NCBI RefSeq assembly: GCF_014295035.1
Contig: NZ_CP060404.1
Location: 2,444,501-2,508,500, forward strand
Direction of reading: 5' to 3'
DNA length: 64,000 nucleotides
DNA from: Streptomyces buecherae
GTDB taxonomy: Bacteria > Actinomycetota > Actinomycetes > Streptomycetales > Streptomycetaceae
In this document: piece by piece, positions 15,952-25,514 of the stretch
Layout: every line of letters begins with the position of its first letter
Numbering within the stretch: the stretch's first letter is position 1
The notes under the pieces: generated by a model
Database searches by the model: none
Told to the model about the DNA's origin: nothing
The model's input: the letters and a program-made list of their open reading frames with translations, nothing else
Position numbers and translations under genes: made by a program

Positions 15952-16908
15952 TCAGCCCTGCGTCAGGCCCGCGACCAGTTCGTCCGCCGCGGCGTACGGG
16001 TCCAGTTCGCCGCGCACGATGCGGTCGGCCAGGGCGCTCAACCGGCGGTCGCCGCGCAGGTCGCCGATCCGCTCGCGCAACGCGGTGACCGCGATCGTCT
16101 CGACCTCGCGGGCCGCGCGCCGGCTCCTGCGCTCGGCGAGGATGCCGCGCTCCTCCATCCACGCGCGGTGCTTCTCCAGCGCCTCCACGACCTCGTCCAC
16201 GCCCTCGGCGCGCGCCGCCACCGTCTTCACGATGGGGGGCCGCCAGTCGCCGGCCGCGCGCGCTTCCCCCAGGCCGAGCATGTGGTTCAGCTCGCGCACG
16301 GTGGCGTCGGCGCCCTCGCGGTCGGCCTTGTTGACCACGTACACGTCGCCGATCTCCAGGATGCCGGCCTTCGCCGCCTGGATGCCGTCGCCCATGCCGG
16401 GCGCGAGCAGCACCACGCTGGTGTCGGCCTGCGAGGCGATCTCCACCTCCGACTGGCCGACGCCCACGGTCTCCACGAGGATCACCTCGCAGCCCGCCGC
16501 GTCCAGCACCCGGATCGCCTGCGGCGCCGACCAGGCCAGGCCGCCGAGATGGCCACGGGTGGCCATGGAGCGGATGTAGACGCCGGGGTCGGAGGCGTGG
16601 TCGCTCATCCGCACCCGGTCGCCGAGCAGCGCGCCGCCGGAGAACGGCGACGACGGGTCGACAGCCAACACGCCGACCCGCTTGCCGATCTTCCGGTACG
16701 CGGTGATCAGCGCCGAGGTCGAGGTGGACTTGCCGACGCCGGGCGAGCCGGTCAGGCCGACGACGTAGGCGTTCCCGGTCAGCGGGGCGAGCGCCGCCAT
16801 CACCGCGCGCAGCTGCGGGGACGCCCCCTCCACCAGCGAGATCAGCCGGGCCACCGCGCGCGGCCTGCCCTGCCTCGCCTGTTCCACCAGGTCGGGGACG
16901 TCCACCAT
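15952..16908 (-). CDS. meaB: MeaB/ArgK-family GTPase, mutase chaperone
   Basis: A 318-residue SIMIBI-class G protein that protects and reloads B12-dependent acyl-CoA mutases with adenosylcobalamin. The P-loop is GSPGVGKS (54-61); ETVGVGQSE gives the switch region and NKADREGAD the guanine-specificity NKxD motif. AAGGAG precedes the ATG. It stands 92 nt downstream of the acetyl-CoA acetyltransferase on the same strand and near the methylmalonyl-CoA epimerase, so it probably serves the methylmalonyl-CoA mutase as well as the isobutyryl-CoA mutase encoded at 3.4-5.1 kb. No mutase gene is directly adjacent. Confidence 0.92.
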   Translation of the reverse strand: MVDVPDLVEQARQGRPRAVARLISLVEGASPQLRAVMAALAPLTGNAYVVGLTGSPGVGKSTSTSALITAYRKIGKRVGVLAVDPSSPFSGGALLGDRVRMSDHASDPGVYIRSMATRGHLGGLAWSAPQAIRVLDAAGCEVILVETVGVGQSEVEIASQADTSVVLLAPGMGDGIQAAKAGILEIGDVYVVNKADREGADATVRELNHMLGLGEARAAGDWRPPIVKTVAARAEGVDEVVEALEKHRAWMEERGILAERRSRRAAREVETIAVTALRERIGDLRGDRRLSALADRIVRGELDPYAAADELVAGLTQG

Positions 16909-17000
16909 CGTGCCGTTCTCCTTGTCGCGTGTACGGACCGGGCTGCCGGCGCGCTGGTACGGGCCGGGCCGGCGGAGCGGGGTGCGAGCGGGGGCGCCCG

Positions 17001-18203
17001 CTACTTCTTGGGCACCCGCACGATCAGGGCGTCACCCTGGCCGCCGCCGCCACACAGCGCCGCCGCGCCCACGCCGCCACCGCGCCGCTTGAGTTCGAGG
17101 GCCAGGTGCAGCACCAGGCGGGCGCCGGACATGCCGATCGGGTGGCCGAGGGCGATCGCGCCACCGTTGACGTTCACCTTTTCCGCCGAAACTCCGAGGT
17201 CCTTCATTGACTGGAAGGCGACGGAGGCGAACGCCTCGTTGATCTCGATCAGGTCGAGGTCGGAGACGGTGAGGCCCTCCTTGCCCAGGGCGTGGTTGAT
17301 GGCGTTCGAGGGCTGCGACTGGAGCGAGTTGTCCGGCCCCGCGACGTTGCCGTGGGCGCCGATCTCGGCGATCCACTCCAGGCCCAGCTCCTCGGCCCTG
17401 GCGCGGCTCATCACGACGACGGCCGCGGCCCCGTCGGAGATCTGCGAGGAGCTGCCGGCGGTGATGGTGCCGGACTTGTCGAACGCCGGGCGCAGCTTGG
17501 CCAGGCCCTCGGCGGTGGTGTCCGCGCGGATGCCCTCGTCCTGGCTGAAGACCACCGGCTCGCCCTTGCGCTGCGGGATCTCCACCGGCGTGATCTCGGC
17601 CTCGAACAGGCCGTTCTTCTGCGCGGCGGCGGCCCGCTGGTGGGAGCGGGCGGCGATCTCGTCCTGCTCGGGACGGCCGATGCCCAGGCGCGTGTTGTGG
17701 TGCTCGGTGGAGGCGCCCATCGCGATGTCGTCGAAGGGGTCGGTGAGCCCGTCGTGCGCCATGGCGTCCAGCATCTGAACGGCGCCGTACTTGAATCCCT
17801 CGCGGGACTTCGGCAGCAGGTGCGGGGCGTTGGTCATCGACTCCTGGCCGCCGGCGACGATGATGTCGAACTCGCCGGCGCGGATGAGCTGGTCGGCGAG
17901 CGCGATCGCGTCGAGCCCGGAGAGGCAGACCTTGTTGACGGTGAGCGCGGGCACGCTCATCGGGATGCCGGCCTTGACGGCCGCCTGGCGGGCCGGGATC
18001 TGCCCGGCACCGGCCTGCAGCACCTGGCCCATGATCACGTATTGCACCTGGTCACCGCCGATGCCGGCGCGGTCGAGCGCGGCCTTGATGGCGAAGCCGC
18101 CCAGGTCGGCTCCGGAGAAGGTGCGCAGCGAGCCGAGGAGGCGGCCCATGGGCGTGCGAGCGCCTGCGACGATCACAGAGGTAGTGCCGGTCGTTCCAGT
18201 CAT
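17001..18203 (-). CDS. Acetyl-CoA C-acetyltransferase (thiolase)
   Basis: A 400-residue thiolase that condenses two acetyl-CoA into acetoacetyl-CoA or runs in reverse. The acyl-accepting Cys93 is in [12 protein letters not shown]; the C-terminal catalytic pair is in [17 protein letters not shown] (His) and [12 protein letters not shown] (Cys). Length and motifs are those of biosynthetic thiolases. A GGAAGGGG sequence precedes the ATG. It is divergent from the methylmalonyl-CoA epimerase and upstream of meaB. With the 3-hydroxybutyryl-CoA dehydrogenase at 35.5 kb it can supply the ethylmalonyl-CoA or butyrate route. Confidence 0.93.
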   Translation of the reverse strand: MTGTTGTTSVIVAGARTPMGRLLGSLRTFSGADLGGFAIKAALDRAGIGGDQVQYVIMGQVLQAGAGQIPARQAAVKAGIPMSVPALTVNKVCLSGLDAIALADQLIRAGEFDIIVAGGQESMTNAPHLLPKSREGFKYGAVQMLDAMAHDGLTDPFDDIAMGASTEHHNTRLGIGRPEQDEIAARSHQRAAAAQKNGLFEAEITPVEIPQRKGEPVVFSQDEGIRADTTAEGLAKLRPAFDKSGTITAGSSSQISDGAAAVVVMSRARAEELGLEWIAEIGAHGNVAGPDNSLQSQPSNAINHALGKEGLTVSDLDLIEINEAFASVAFQSMKDLGVSAEKVNVNGGAIALGHPIGMSGARLVLHLALELKRRGGGVGAAALCGGGGQGDALIVRVPKK

Positions 18204-18234
18204 GGTGCGGCCCCTTCGGAAGCGTCAGGGATGT

Positions 18235-18246
18235 TAACGAGGGTTA
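18235..18246. promoter_or_regulatory. Short palindrome in the thiolase/epimerase intergenic region
   Basis: TAAC-GAGG-GTTA is a perfect 4-bp inverted repeat with a 4-nt spacer, in an AT-richer patch of the 141-bp divergent region. It could be an operator for either gene, but it is short and may be chance. Confidence 0.25.
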
Positions 18247-18344
18247 TCCGTCAATGTACTGAGCGGTACGCGACAGGTCATCGGCGCGAGGATGTGATCG
18301 CGCGCACGTTGCGTAATCGACCGTGCCGGCGGTGCACTGGGGGC

Positions 18345-18785
18345 ATGCTGACGAGAATCGACCACATCGGGATCGCCTGCTTCGACCTCGACAAGACCGT
18401 CGAGTTCTACCGTGCCACGTACGGCTTCGAGGTGTTCCACTCCGAGGTCAACGAGGAGCAGGGCGTACGCGAGGCCATGCTCAAGATCAACGAGACGTCC
18501 GACGGCGGCGCCTCCTACCTCCAGCTCCTCGAACCCACCCGCGAGGACTCCGCGGTCGGCAAGTGGCTGGCCAAGAACGGCGAGGGCGTGCACCACATCG
18601 CGTTCGGCACCGCCGACGTGGACGCGGACGCCGCGGACATCCGCGACAAGGGCGTGCGTGTCCTCTACGAGCAGCCGCGACGCGGCTCGATGGACTCGCG
18701 GATCACCTTCCTGCACCCCAAGGACTGCCACGGTGTGCTGACGGAACTGGTGACCTCCGCCTCCCCCGAGCAGACCGAACACTGA
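18345..18785 (+). CDS. mce: Methylmalonyl-CoA epimerase
   Basis: A 146-residue VOC-fold metalloenzyme that interconverts (S)- and (R)-methylmalonyl-CoA, linking the mutase to propionyl-CoA carboxylase and polyketide extender supply. Metal-ligand candidates are visible in TRIDHIGIACFDLD (His7), GVHHIAFGTADV and HGVLTELV. Length is typical for the family. ATG at 18345 follows a GGGGG run and gives the canonical MLTRIDHIGIA start. It is divergent from the thiolase and stands upstream of scy, separated by 177 nt. Confidence 0.93.
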   Translation: MLTRIDHIGIACFDLDKTVEFYRATYGFEVFHSEVNEEQGVREAMLKINETSDGGASYLQLLEPTREDSAVGKWLAKNGEGVHHIAFGTADVDADAADIRDKGVRVLYEQPRRGSMDSRITFLHPKDCHGVLTELVTSASPEQTEH

Positions 18786-18962
18786 CTCACCCCTCCCCAG
18801 GCCGGTAGAGTGCAAGCTCGGCCGGGGCGCGGGTTGGGGGCTCGGCCCATGCTACGCCGATGATCTGACACCATTTCTTCGGAAGGGCCAGCCCTGTGCA
18901 CCACCCGGGACCCGGGGCGGGGCAGGCCACCGACGCGACCAGGGGACGGATGGGACCGCGCA

Positions 18963-21900
18963 GTGCGGGGCTACGACCGCTACGAGCCTGACGATCACCT
19001 TTCGCAGTTCGAAGCCGAGATGGAACGGCTGAAGACCGAGCGAGAGAAGGCCGTCCAGCACGCCGACGACCTCGGCTACCAGGTCGAAGTCCTGCGCGCC
19101 AAGCTGCACGAGGCGCGCCGCACCATCGCGTCCCGTCCCGCGTACGACAGCGCCGACCTGGGCTACCAGGCCGAGCAGCTTCTGCGGAACGCCCAGGCGC
19201 AGGCCGACCAGCTCCGCGCGGACGCCGAGCGGGAGCTGCGCGACGTGCGCGCGCAGACCCAGCGGCTGCTCCAGGAGCAGGCCGAGCGCCAGTCGCGCCT
19301 CGAGGCCGAGCTGCACGCCGAGGCCGTCGCCCGCCGCCAGCGCCTCGACGAGGAGTTGGCGGAGCGGCGCGCCACGGTCGAGTCGCACGTCAACGAGAAC
19401 GTGGCCTGGGCCGAGCAACTGCGCGCCCGTACCGAGGCCCAGGCCAGGCGGCTGCTCGACGAGTCGCGGGCCGAGGCCGACCAGGCGCTCGCCGCCGCGC
19501 GCGCCGAGGCCCAGCGACTGGCGGAGCAGGCCAGGGAGCGGCTGAACGCGGAGGCGGAGAGCGCCCGCTCGGAAGCCGAAGCGATCCTGCGCCGGGCCCG
19601 TACCGACGCCGAGCGGCTGCTGACCGCGGCGTCCACGCAGGCCCAGGAGGCCACCGACCACGCCGAGCAGCTCCGCACGAGCACCACCACCGAGGCCGAG
19701 CAGGCCCGTCGGCAGGCCACCGAGCTGACCCGCGGCGCCGAGCAGCGCATGCAGGAGGCCGACGCGACGCTGCGTGAGGCGCGCAGCGAGGCCGAGAAGG
19801 TGCTGTCCGAGGCCAAGGAGGCGGCGTCGGCGCGGCTTTCGGCCGCCGAGTCGGACAACGAGCAGCGCACCCGTACGGCGAAGGCGGAGATCGCCCGGCT
19901 GGTCGGCGAGGCCACCAAGGAGGCCGAGGCGCTGCGGGCCGAGGCCGAGCAGCTTCGGGACGACGCCCGCGCCACGGCGGAGCGGTTGGTCGCCGAGGCG
20001 CAGGAGAAGGCGCGCGCCGAGGCGGCCGAGGACGCGGCGGCCCAGTTGGCCAAGGCGGCCCGCACCGCCGAGGAGATGCTGAGCAAGGCCGCCGAGGACG
20101 CCAAGGCCGCCACCAAGGCCGCCGCCGCCGAGGCCGAGCGGATCAGGACCGAGGCCGAGCGCGAGGCCGACCAACTGCGCGAGGCCGCGCACGACACGGC
20201 CGAGCAGCTCAAGGGCGCGGCCAAGGACGACACCAAGGAGTACCGCGCCAAGACCGTCGAACTCCAGGAGGAGGCCAGGCGGCTGCGCGGTGAGGCCGAG
20301 CAGTTGCGGGCCGACGCGGTCGCCGAGGGCGAGAAGATCCGCGGCGAGGCCCGCCGGGACGCGCTCCAGCAGATCGAGGAGGCGGCCAAGACCGCCGAGG
20401 AGCTGCTCACCAAGGCCAAGGCGGACGCCGCCGAGAGCCGGGCCAGCGCGAGCGCCGAGGGCGAGCGGGTGCGCACGGAGGCCATCGACCGGGCCACGGC
20501 GCTGCGCAAGCAGTCCGAGGAGGCGCTGGAGCGCGCCCGTGGCGAGGCCGAGGACCTGGTGGCCGCCGCCGAGGAGGGCGCCGGCAAGATCAGGTCGGAG
20601 GCGGCCGAGGCGGCCCAGCGGCTGCGCGAGGAGGCGGAGCGCACCACCGCCGAGCGGCGCGCGGAGGCCGAGGCGGAGTGGGCGCGGCTGCACGGCGAGG
20701 CCGAGCAGCGGGTGGCCGCCGCCGAGGAGGCGCTGCGCGAGGCGCGGGCCGAGGCGGAGCGGCTGCGCCGGGAGACGGCCGAGGAGACCGAGCGGCTGCG
20801 GGCCGAGTCGGCCGAGCGGCTGCGAGCCCTCCAGGAGCAGGCCGAGGCGGCGGCCCAGCGGCTGCGCGACGAGGCCACCGCGGACGCGTCCACCGCCCGC
20901 GCGGAGGGCGAGGCGGTCGCGGTCCGGCTGCGGAGCGAGGCCGCGACGGAGGCCGAGCGGCTGCGGAGCGAGGCGCAGGAGAAGGCCGACCGGGTGCGCG
21001 CGGAGGCCAAGGCCGCCGCCGAGCGGTTGGCCAGCGAGGCGGCCGAGGCGCTGGCCGCCGCCCAGGAGGAGGCGGCCCGGCGGCGCCGGGAGGCCGAGGA
21101 GCTGCTCGCCGACGCGCGCGGCGAGGCCGAGCGCGAGCGTGCGCGGGCCCAGGAGCAGAGCGAGGAGTTGCTCGCCTCGGCCCGCAACCGGGTGGCGGAG
21201 GCGCAGGCCGAGGCGCAGCGGCTCGGCGACGAGGCCGAGCAGCGGGCGAGCGAGCTGGTCTCCACGGCCGAGCAGACCGCGCAGCAGGTACGGGACGCCG
21301 TCGCGGGGCTCCAGGAGCAGACCGAGGCGGAGGTCGCCGGGCTGCGTTCGGCGGCCGAGCACGCGGCCGAGCGGACGCGTACCGAGGCGCAGGGCGAGGC
21401 GGACCGGGTGCGCGCCGACGCGTACGCGGAGCGGGAGCGGGCCTCCAGCGACGCGGCGCGGGTGCGCCGGGAGGCGCGCGAGGAGTCCGAGGCCGCCAAG
21501 GCGCTGGCGGAGCGCACGGTTACGGAGGCCATCGGCGAGTCGGAGCGGATGCGGGCCGACGCCCGCGAGGAGGCCGACCGGCTGCGGAGCACCGCGGCCC
21601 AGCAGGCCGACGCGCTGGTCGCCAAGGCCACGTCCGAGTCCGAGCGGATGGTGGCCGACGCGACCGCCAAGGGTCAGCGGCTGCGTACGGAGGCCGCGGA
21701 CGCGCTGGCGGCGGCCGAGCAGGACGCCGCGCGGTCGCGCGCCGAGGCCCGTACGGACGCCAACCGGTTGCGCTCGGACGCCGCGCAGCAGGCCGACCGG
21801 CTCATCGCCGAGGCGACGAAGGAGGCCGAGAAGCTCGTCGCCGACGCCACCAAGGAGGCCGAGCGGCTGCGGGCCGAGGTGGCGGCCGAGGCCAAGCAGG

Positions 21901-22997
21901 CGCGCGCGGAGGCGGCGGAGGTCACGGCCGCCGCCCGGCAGGAGGCCGACCGCACGCTGGACGAGGTGCGCAAGGCCGCGGGCCAGCGCCGGACGGAGGC
22001 CGCCGCGCAGGCGGACCGGCTGGTGGCCGGGGCGGCCAAGGAGGCCGACAAGCTGCGGGCCGAGGCGGCGGCGACGCTCACCTCGGCGCAGGAGCACGCC
22101 ACCCGGACCCGGGTCGCCGCGGAGAAGATCAAGTCGCAGGCGCAGGAGGAGTCCGACCGGCTGCTCGCCAAGGCCCGGGTCGAGGCGGAGCGTACGGTGG
22201 ACGCGGCCCGCGCGGCGGCGGCCAAGCGCCGCGCCGAGGCGGCCGAGCAGGCGGACCAACTCATCGCCGGGGCCCAGGAGGAGGCGCTGCGGGCGGCCAC
22301 GGCGGCCGAGGAGCAGGCCGACACCATGGTGGGCGCGGCCCGCAAGGAGGCCGAGCGGATCGTCGCCGGGGCCACCGCCGAGGGTAACCAGCGGGTGGAG
22401 AAGGCGCGTACGGACGCCAACACGATGCTGACCGAGGCGCGCGGGGACGCGACGGCCATAAGGGAGCGGGCGGAGGAGTTGCGCACCCGGGTCGAGGGCG
22501 AGGTCGAGCAGCTCCACGACCGGGCCCGCCGGGAGTCCTCCGAGGCGCTCAAGTCCGCGGGCGAGCGGGCGGACAAGCTCGTCAAGGCCGCCGAGGAACA
22601 ACTCGCGCAGGCCGAGAAGAAGGTCAAGCAACTGTTGTCGGACGCGAACAGCGAGGCGAGTAAGGTTCGGATCGCCGCGGTGAAGAAGGCCGACGGGTTG
22701 ATCCGTGAGGCCGAGGCGAAGAAGACCACGGCAGATCGCGACGCCGAACGGGTGCGCGCGGAGGCGGCCGACGAAGCGAAGAAAATGATTGACGACGGCA
22801 AGCGGGAACTCGAGTTGCTCGTGCGCCGCCGCAAAGACATCAACGCGGAGATTTCCCGCGTCCAGGACGTGTTGGAAGCCCTCGAATCCTTCGAGGCGCC
22901 GACGTCGGGCAGTGGGAGTGGCAAGGACAACGGGGGCGCGAAAACAGTGGCGGGGGCGGGCGCAACTCGTTCAAGTGGCAAGCAGTCTGACGGCTAG
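18963..22997 (+). CDS. scy: Scy polarity scaffold, giant coiled-coil protein
   Basis: A 1344-residue protein that, after a short N-terminal segment (RGYDRYEPDDHLSQFEAEM), is almost wholly alpha-helical coiled coil rich in Ala, Glu, Arg and Gln, with an irregular long-period repeat built on EAERLRAEA-like units. Length, the conserved start and the position before filP identify Scy, which gathers DivIVA and FilP at hyphal tips and organises branching. The GTG start at 18963 agrees with the conserved N-terminus; no strong Shine-Dalgarno is seen. The C-terminus ends in a Gly/Ser-rich disordered stretch. The repetitive DNA creates long spurious open frames on the opposite strand. Confidence 0.93.
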   Translation: MRGYDRYEPDDHLSQFEAEMERLKTEREKAVQHADDLGYQVEVLRAKLHEARRTIASRPAYDSADLGYQAEQLLRNAQAQADQLRADAERELRDVRAQTQRLLQEQAERQSRLEAELHAEAVARRQRLDEELAERRATVESHVNENVAWAEQLRARTEAQARRLLDESRAEADQALAAARAEAQRLAEQARERLNAEAESARSEAEAILRRARTDAERLLTAASTQAQEATDHAEQLRTSTTTEAEQARRQATELTRGAEQRMQEADATLREARSEAEKVLSEAKEAASARLSAAESDNEQRTRTAKAEIARLVGEATKEAEALRAEAEQLRDDARATAERLVAEAQEKARAEAAEDAAAQLAKAARTAEEMLSKAAEDAKAATKAAAAEAERIRTEAEREADQLREAAHDTAEQLKGAAKDDTKEYRAKTVELQEEARRLRGEAEQLRADAVAEGEKIRGEARRDALQQIEEAAKTAEELLTKAKADAAESRASASAEGERVRTEAIDRATALRKQSEEALERARGEAEDLVAAAEEGAGKIRSEAAEAAQRLREEAERTTAERRAEAEAEWARLHGEAEQRVAAAEEALREARAEAERLRRETAEETERLRAESAERLRALQEQAEAAAQRLRDEATADASTARAEGEAVAVRLRSEAATEAERLRSEAQEKADRVRAEAKAAAERLASEAAEALAAAQEEAARRRREAEELLADARGEAERERARAQEQSEELLASARNRVAEAQAEAQRLGDEAEQRASELVSTAEQTAQQVRDAVAGLQEQTEAEVAGLRSAAEHAAERTRTEAQGEADRVRADAYAERERASSDAARVRREAREESEAAKALAERTVTEAIGESERMRADAREEADRLRSTAAQQADALVAKATSESERMVADATAKGQRLRTEAADALAAAEQDAARSRAEARTDANRLRSDAAQQADRLIAEATKEAEKLVADATKEAERLRAEVAAEAKQARAEAAEVTAAARQEADRTLDEVRKAAGQRRTEAAAQADRLVAGAAKEADKLRAEAAATLTSAQEHATRTRVAAEKIKSQAQEESDRLLAKARVEAERTVDAARAAAAKRRAEAAEQADQLIAGAQEEALRAATAAEEQADTMVGAARKEAERIVAGATAEGNQRVEKARTDANTMLTEARGDATAIRERAEELRTRVEGEVEQLHDRARRESSEALKSAGERADKLVKAAEEQLAQAEKKVKQLLSDANSEASKVRIAAVKKADGLIREAEAKKTTADRDAERVRAEAADEAKKMIDDGKRELELLVRRRKDINAEISRVQDVLEALESFEAPTSGSGSGKDNGGAKTVAGAGATRSSGKQSDG

Positions 22998-23112
22998 CCA
23001 CTCAAATGAGGGGTCATTCTCCAGATCAAACGGGCAATGACTCGAAGACACGCCGTCCGCACCCCTAGGATTCTCCCTATCACCTCACCGGTCTTCTTTC
23101 GACAGGAACCCC

Positions 23113-24048
23113 ATGAGCGACACTTCCTCCCCCTTCGGCTTCGAGCTCGTGCGGCGTGGATACGACCGCGGTCAGGTGGACGACCGCATCAGCAAGCTCG
23201 TCGCCGACCGAGACAGCGCCCTGGCACGCATCACCTCCCTGGAGAAGCGCATCGAGGAGCTCCACCTCGAAACGCAGAACGCGCAGGCTCAGGTCAACGA
23301 CTCCGAGCCGTCGTACGCGGGTCTCGGCGCGCGCGTGGAGAAGATCCTCCGCCTCGCCGAGGAGGAGGCGAAGGACCTGCGCGAGGAGGCCCGCCGGGCC
23401 GCCGAGCAGCACCGCGAGCTGGCCGAGTCCGCCGCGCAGCAGGTGCGCAACGACGCGGAGACCTTCGCGGCCGAGCGCAAGGCGAAGGCCGAGGACGACG
23501 GCGCGCGGATCGTCGAAAAGGCGAAGTCCGAGGCGAGCACGCTGCGCAGCGAGGCGCAGAAGGACGCGCAGTCCAAGCGCGAGGAGGCGGACTCCCTCTT
23601 CGAGGAGACCCGCGCCAAGGCCGCGCAGGCCGCCGCCGACTTCGAGACCAACCTCGCCAAGCGCCGCGAGCAGTCCGAGCGCGACCTGGCCTCGCGTCAG
23701 GCGAAGGCGGAGAAGCGGCTCGCGGAGATCGAGCACCGCGCCGAGCAGCTCCGCCTGGAGGCGGAGAAGCTGCGCACGGACGCGGAGCGGCGGGCCCGGC
23801 AGACCGTGGAGACCGCGCAGCGCCAGGCCGAGGACATCGTGGCCGACGCCAACGCCAAGGCCGACCGCGTGCGCAGCGAGTCCGAGCGTGAGCTGGCGGC
23901 CCTCACCAACCGCCGCGACAGCATCAACGCGCAGCTCACCAACGTCCGCGAGATGCTGGCCACGCTCACCGGCGCGGCCGTGGCCGCCGCCGGCGCCCCC
24001 GAGGACGACTCGGCGCAGCGCGGCGTTCCCGCGCAGCAGAGCCGCTGA
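23113..24048 (+). CDS. filP: FilP intermediate-filament-like coiled-coil protein
   Basis: A 311-residue protein with an N-terminal globular segment (SSPFGFELVRRGYDRGQVDDRI), a long Ala/Glu/Arg/Lys coiled-coil rod and a short C-terminal tail. It matches FilP, which forms cytoskeletal networks behind hyphal tips in partnership with Scy and DivIVA. The start of the protein resembles the DivIVA-type N-terminal motif. AGGAA precedes the ATG. It lies 115 nt downstream of scy with AT-richer sequence between, so it may have its own promoter, and is followed by a strong terminator. Confidence 0.93.
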   Translation: MSDTSSPFGFELVRRGYDRGQVDDRISKLVADRDSALARITSLEKRIEELHLETQNAQAQVNDSEPSYAGLGARVEKILRLAEEEAKDLREEARRAAEQHRELAESAAQQVRNDAETFAAERKAKAEDDGARIVEKAKSEASTLRSEAQKDAQSKREEADSLFEETRAKAAQAAADFETNLAKRREQSERDLASRQAKAEKRLAEIEHRAEQLRLEAEKLRTDAERRARQTVETAQRQAEDIVADANAKADRVRSESERELAALTNRRDSINAQLTNVREMLATLTGAAVAAAGAPEDDSAQRGVPAQQSR

Positions 24049-24245
24049 CCTCCGGCCGGGCCGCGGCGTCTCACGGGCCGCGGCCGGGCCCGTCCCGGCG
24101 GCGAGCGGTTCGTCGGCGGTCACCGTCCGGTGGGGACGTGGGTGGCCGCGACCGCGGGTGATCGTGGCCCTCGGGCCACGGGCCCGTGGGTCGGTCGGTA
24201 GCCGACAGGTGGCCGGCGAGCGGTGTGTCCGCACCCTTGCGTAAA

Positions 24246-24282
24246 CAGCGCCGCACACCGCGGAAAATGGTGTGCGGCGCTG
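24246..24282 (+). terminator. Terminator after filP
   Basis: A perfect 14-bp stem (24246-24259, 24269-24282) with a 9-nt A-rich loop lies about 200 nt after filP and just before the leaderless-type promoter of the ABC genes. The other 240 nt of the 282-nt gap show no gene. Confidence 0.7.
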
Positions 24283-24317
24283 CTTGCTGTGGGGTGGCGT
24301 GTACGCCTCACGGCCCT

Positions 24318-24323
24318 TAGCGT
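24318..24323 (+). promoter_or_regulatory. Leaderless-type -10 box of ABC pair 1
   Basis: TAGCGT is followed by exactly 7 nt and the ATG at 24331; no ribosome-binding site is present. Confidence 0.55.
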
Positions 24324-24330
24324 GGCCTGC

Positions 24331-25512
24331 ATGATCGAGCTTGTGGGGTTGACGAAACGCTACGGCGACAAGCTCGCCGTGGACCGGTTGACGTTCACCG
24401 TGCGCCCCGGGATGGTCACCGGCTTCCTGGGCCCCAACGGTGCCGGCAAGTCCACGACCATGCGCATGATGCTCGACCTGGACAACCCGACGGCCGGGGA
24501 CGTCCGCATCGACGGCAAGCACTACCGGCAGTTGCGCGATCCGCTCAAGCACATCGGCGCGCTGCTCGACGCGAAGGCCATGCACGGCGGGCGCAGCGCG
24601 TACAACCACCTGCTGTGTCTGGCGCAGAGCAACGGCATCCCGACGAGCCGGGTCAGCGAGGTGCTGGACACCGTCGGCCTCTCCTCGGTCGCGAAGAAGC
24701 GTTCCAAGGGCTTCTCGCTCGGCATGGGCCAGCGGCTCGGCATCGCGGGGGCCCTGCTGGGCGACCCCGAGATCCTGATGTTCGACGAGCCGGTCAACGG
24801 GCTCGACCCCGAGGGCATCCACTGGATCCGCCACCTGATGAAGAACCTGGCCGGTCAGGGTCGTACGGTGTTCGTCTCCAGCCACCTGATGAGCGAGATG
24901 GCCCTGACCGCCGACCACTTGGTGGTCATCGGGCAGGGCAAGCTGATGGCGGACACCTCGATGGCGGAGTTCATCGCGCAGAACTCGCGCTCGTACGTGC
25001 GGGTGCGCACGCCCGACCACGAGCGGATGCGCGAGGCGCTGGCCTCGGCGGGGCACACGGCGGTGGTCGCCCCCGACGGGGCGCTTGAGGTGGACGGGGC
25101 GGACGCCGCGCAGCTCGGCGAGCTGGCCGCGCGGCACCAGGTGGTGCTGCACGAGCTGAGCCCCCAGCGGGCCTCGCTCGAAGAGGCGTTCATGCAGCTC
25201 ACGGCCGAGTCGGTGGAGTACCACGCGCACGCGGGCCCGGCGGGCGCGCACCCGCTGGCCGCGGGCGCACCGTACGGCGGGGCCGCGCCGGGCGCGGCGC
25301 CGGGCGCCGTGCCGCCGGGCGCGGTGCCGCCGGGCGGCGGTGGGTATCCGCCGCAGGCCCAGCCACCGCAGGCTTATCCGCCCCAGGGGCCGCCGCCGGG
25401 ACAGCCGGGCGGGCCCGGGCAGCAGGGGCAGGCGGGCCAGCCGGGACAGGCTGGGCAGCCGGGGCAGCAGGGCGGCTGGGGAGCCGACTGGCAGCGGAAG
25501 AAGGGCTCCTGA
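24331..25512 (+). CDS. ABC transporter ATP-binding protein 1 with Pro/Gln/Gly-rich tail
   Basis: A 393-residue ATPase of the CcmA/DrrA-like export class. Walker A is FLGPNGAGKST, the signature is FSLGMGQRLG (LGMGQ in place of LSGGQ) and Walker B is LMFDEPVNGLDPEG. After the nucleotide-binding and accessory domains (to about residue 300) comes a tail of about 95 residues rich in Pro, Gly, Gln and Ala that is not needed for ATP hydrolysis. Its permease starts 2 nt after its stop. A close paralogue with its own permease follows. Substrate unknown. Confidence 0.87.
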   Translation: MIELVGLTKRYGDKLAVDRLTFTVRPGMVTGFLGPNGAGKSTTMRMMLDLDNPTAGDVRIDGKHYRQLRDPLKHIGALLDAKAMHGGRSAYNHLLCLAQSNGIPTSRVSEVLDTVGLSSVAKKRSKGFSLGMGQRLGIAGALLGDPEILMFDEPVNGLDPEGIHWIRHLMKNLAGQGRTVFVSSHLMSEMALTADHLVVIGQGKLMADTSMAEFIAQNSRSYVRVRTPDHERMREALASAGHTAVVAPDGALEVDGADAAQLGELAARHQVVLHELSPQRASLEEAFMQLTAESVEYHAHAGPAGAHPLAAGAPYGGAAPGAAPGAVPPGAVPPGGGGYPPQAQPPQAYPPQGPPPGQPGGPGQQGQAGQPGQAGQPGQQGGWGADWQRKKGS

Positions 25513-25514
25513 CG

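Noticed and set aside
18852..22631. A 1259-codon open frame on the strand opposite scy
   Set aside because: It is a Leu/Gly/Arg-rich mirror of the repetitive coiled-coil coding sequence, with no family similarity. High GC and repeat structure keep the antisense frame open.
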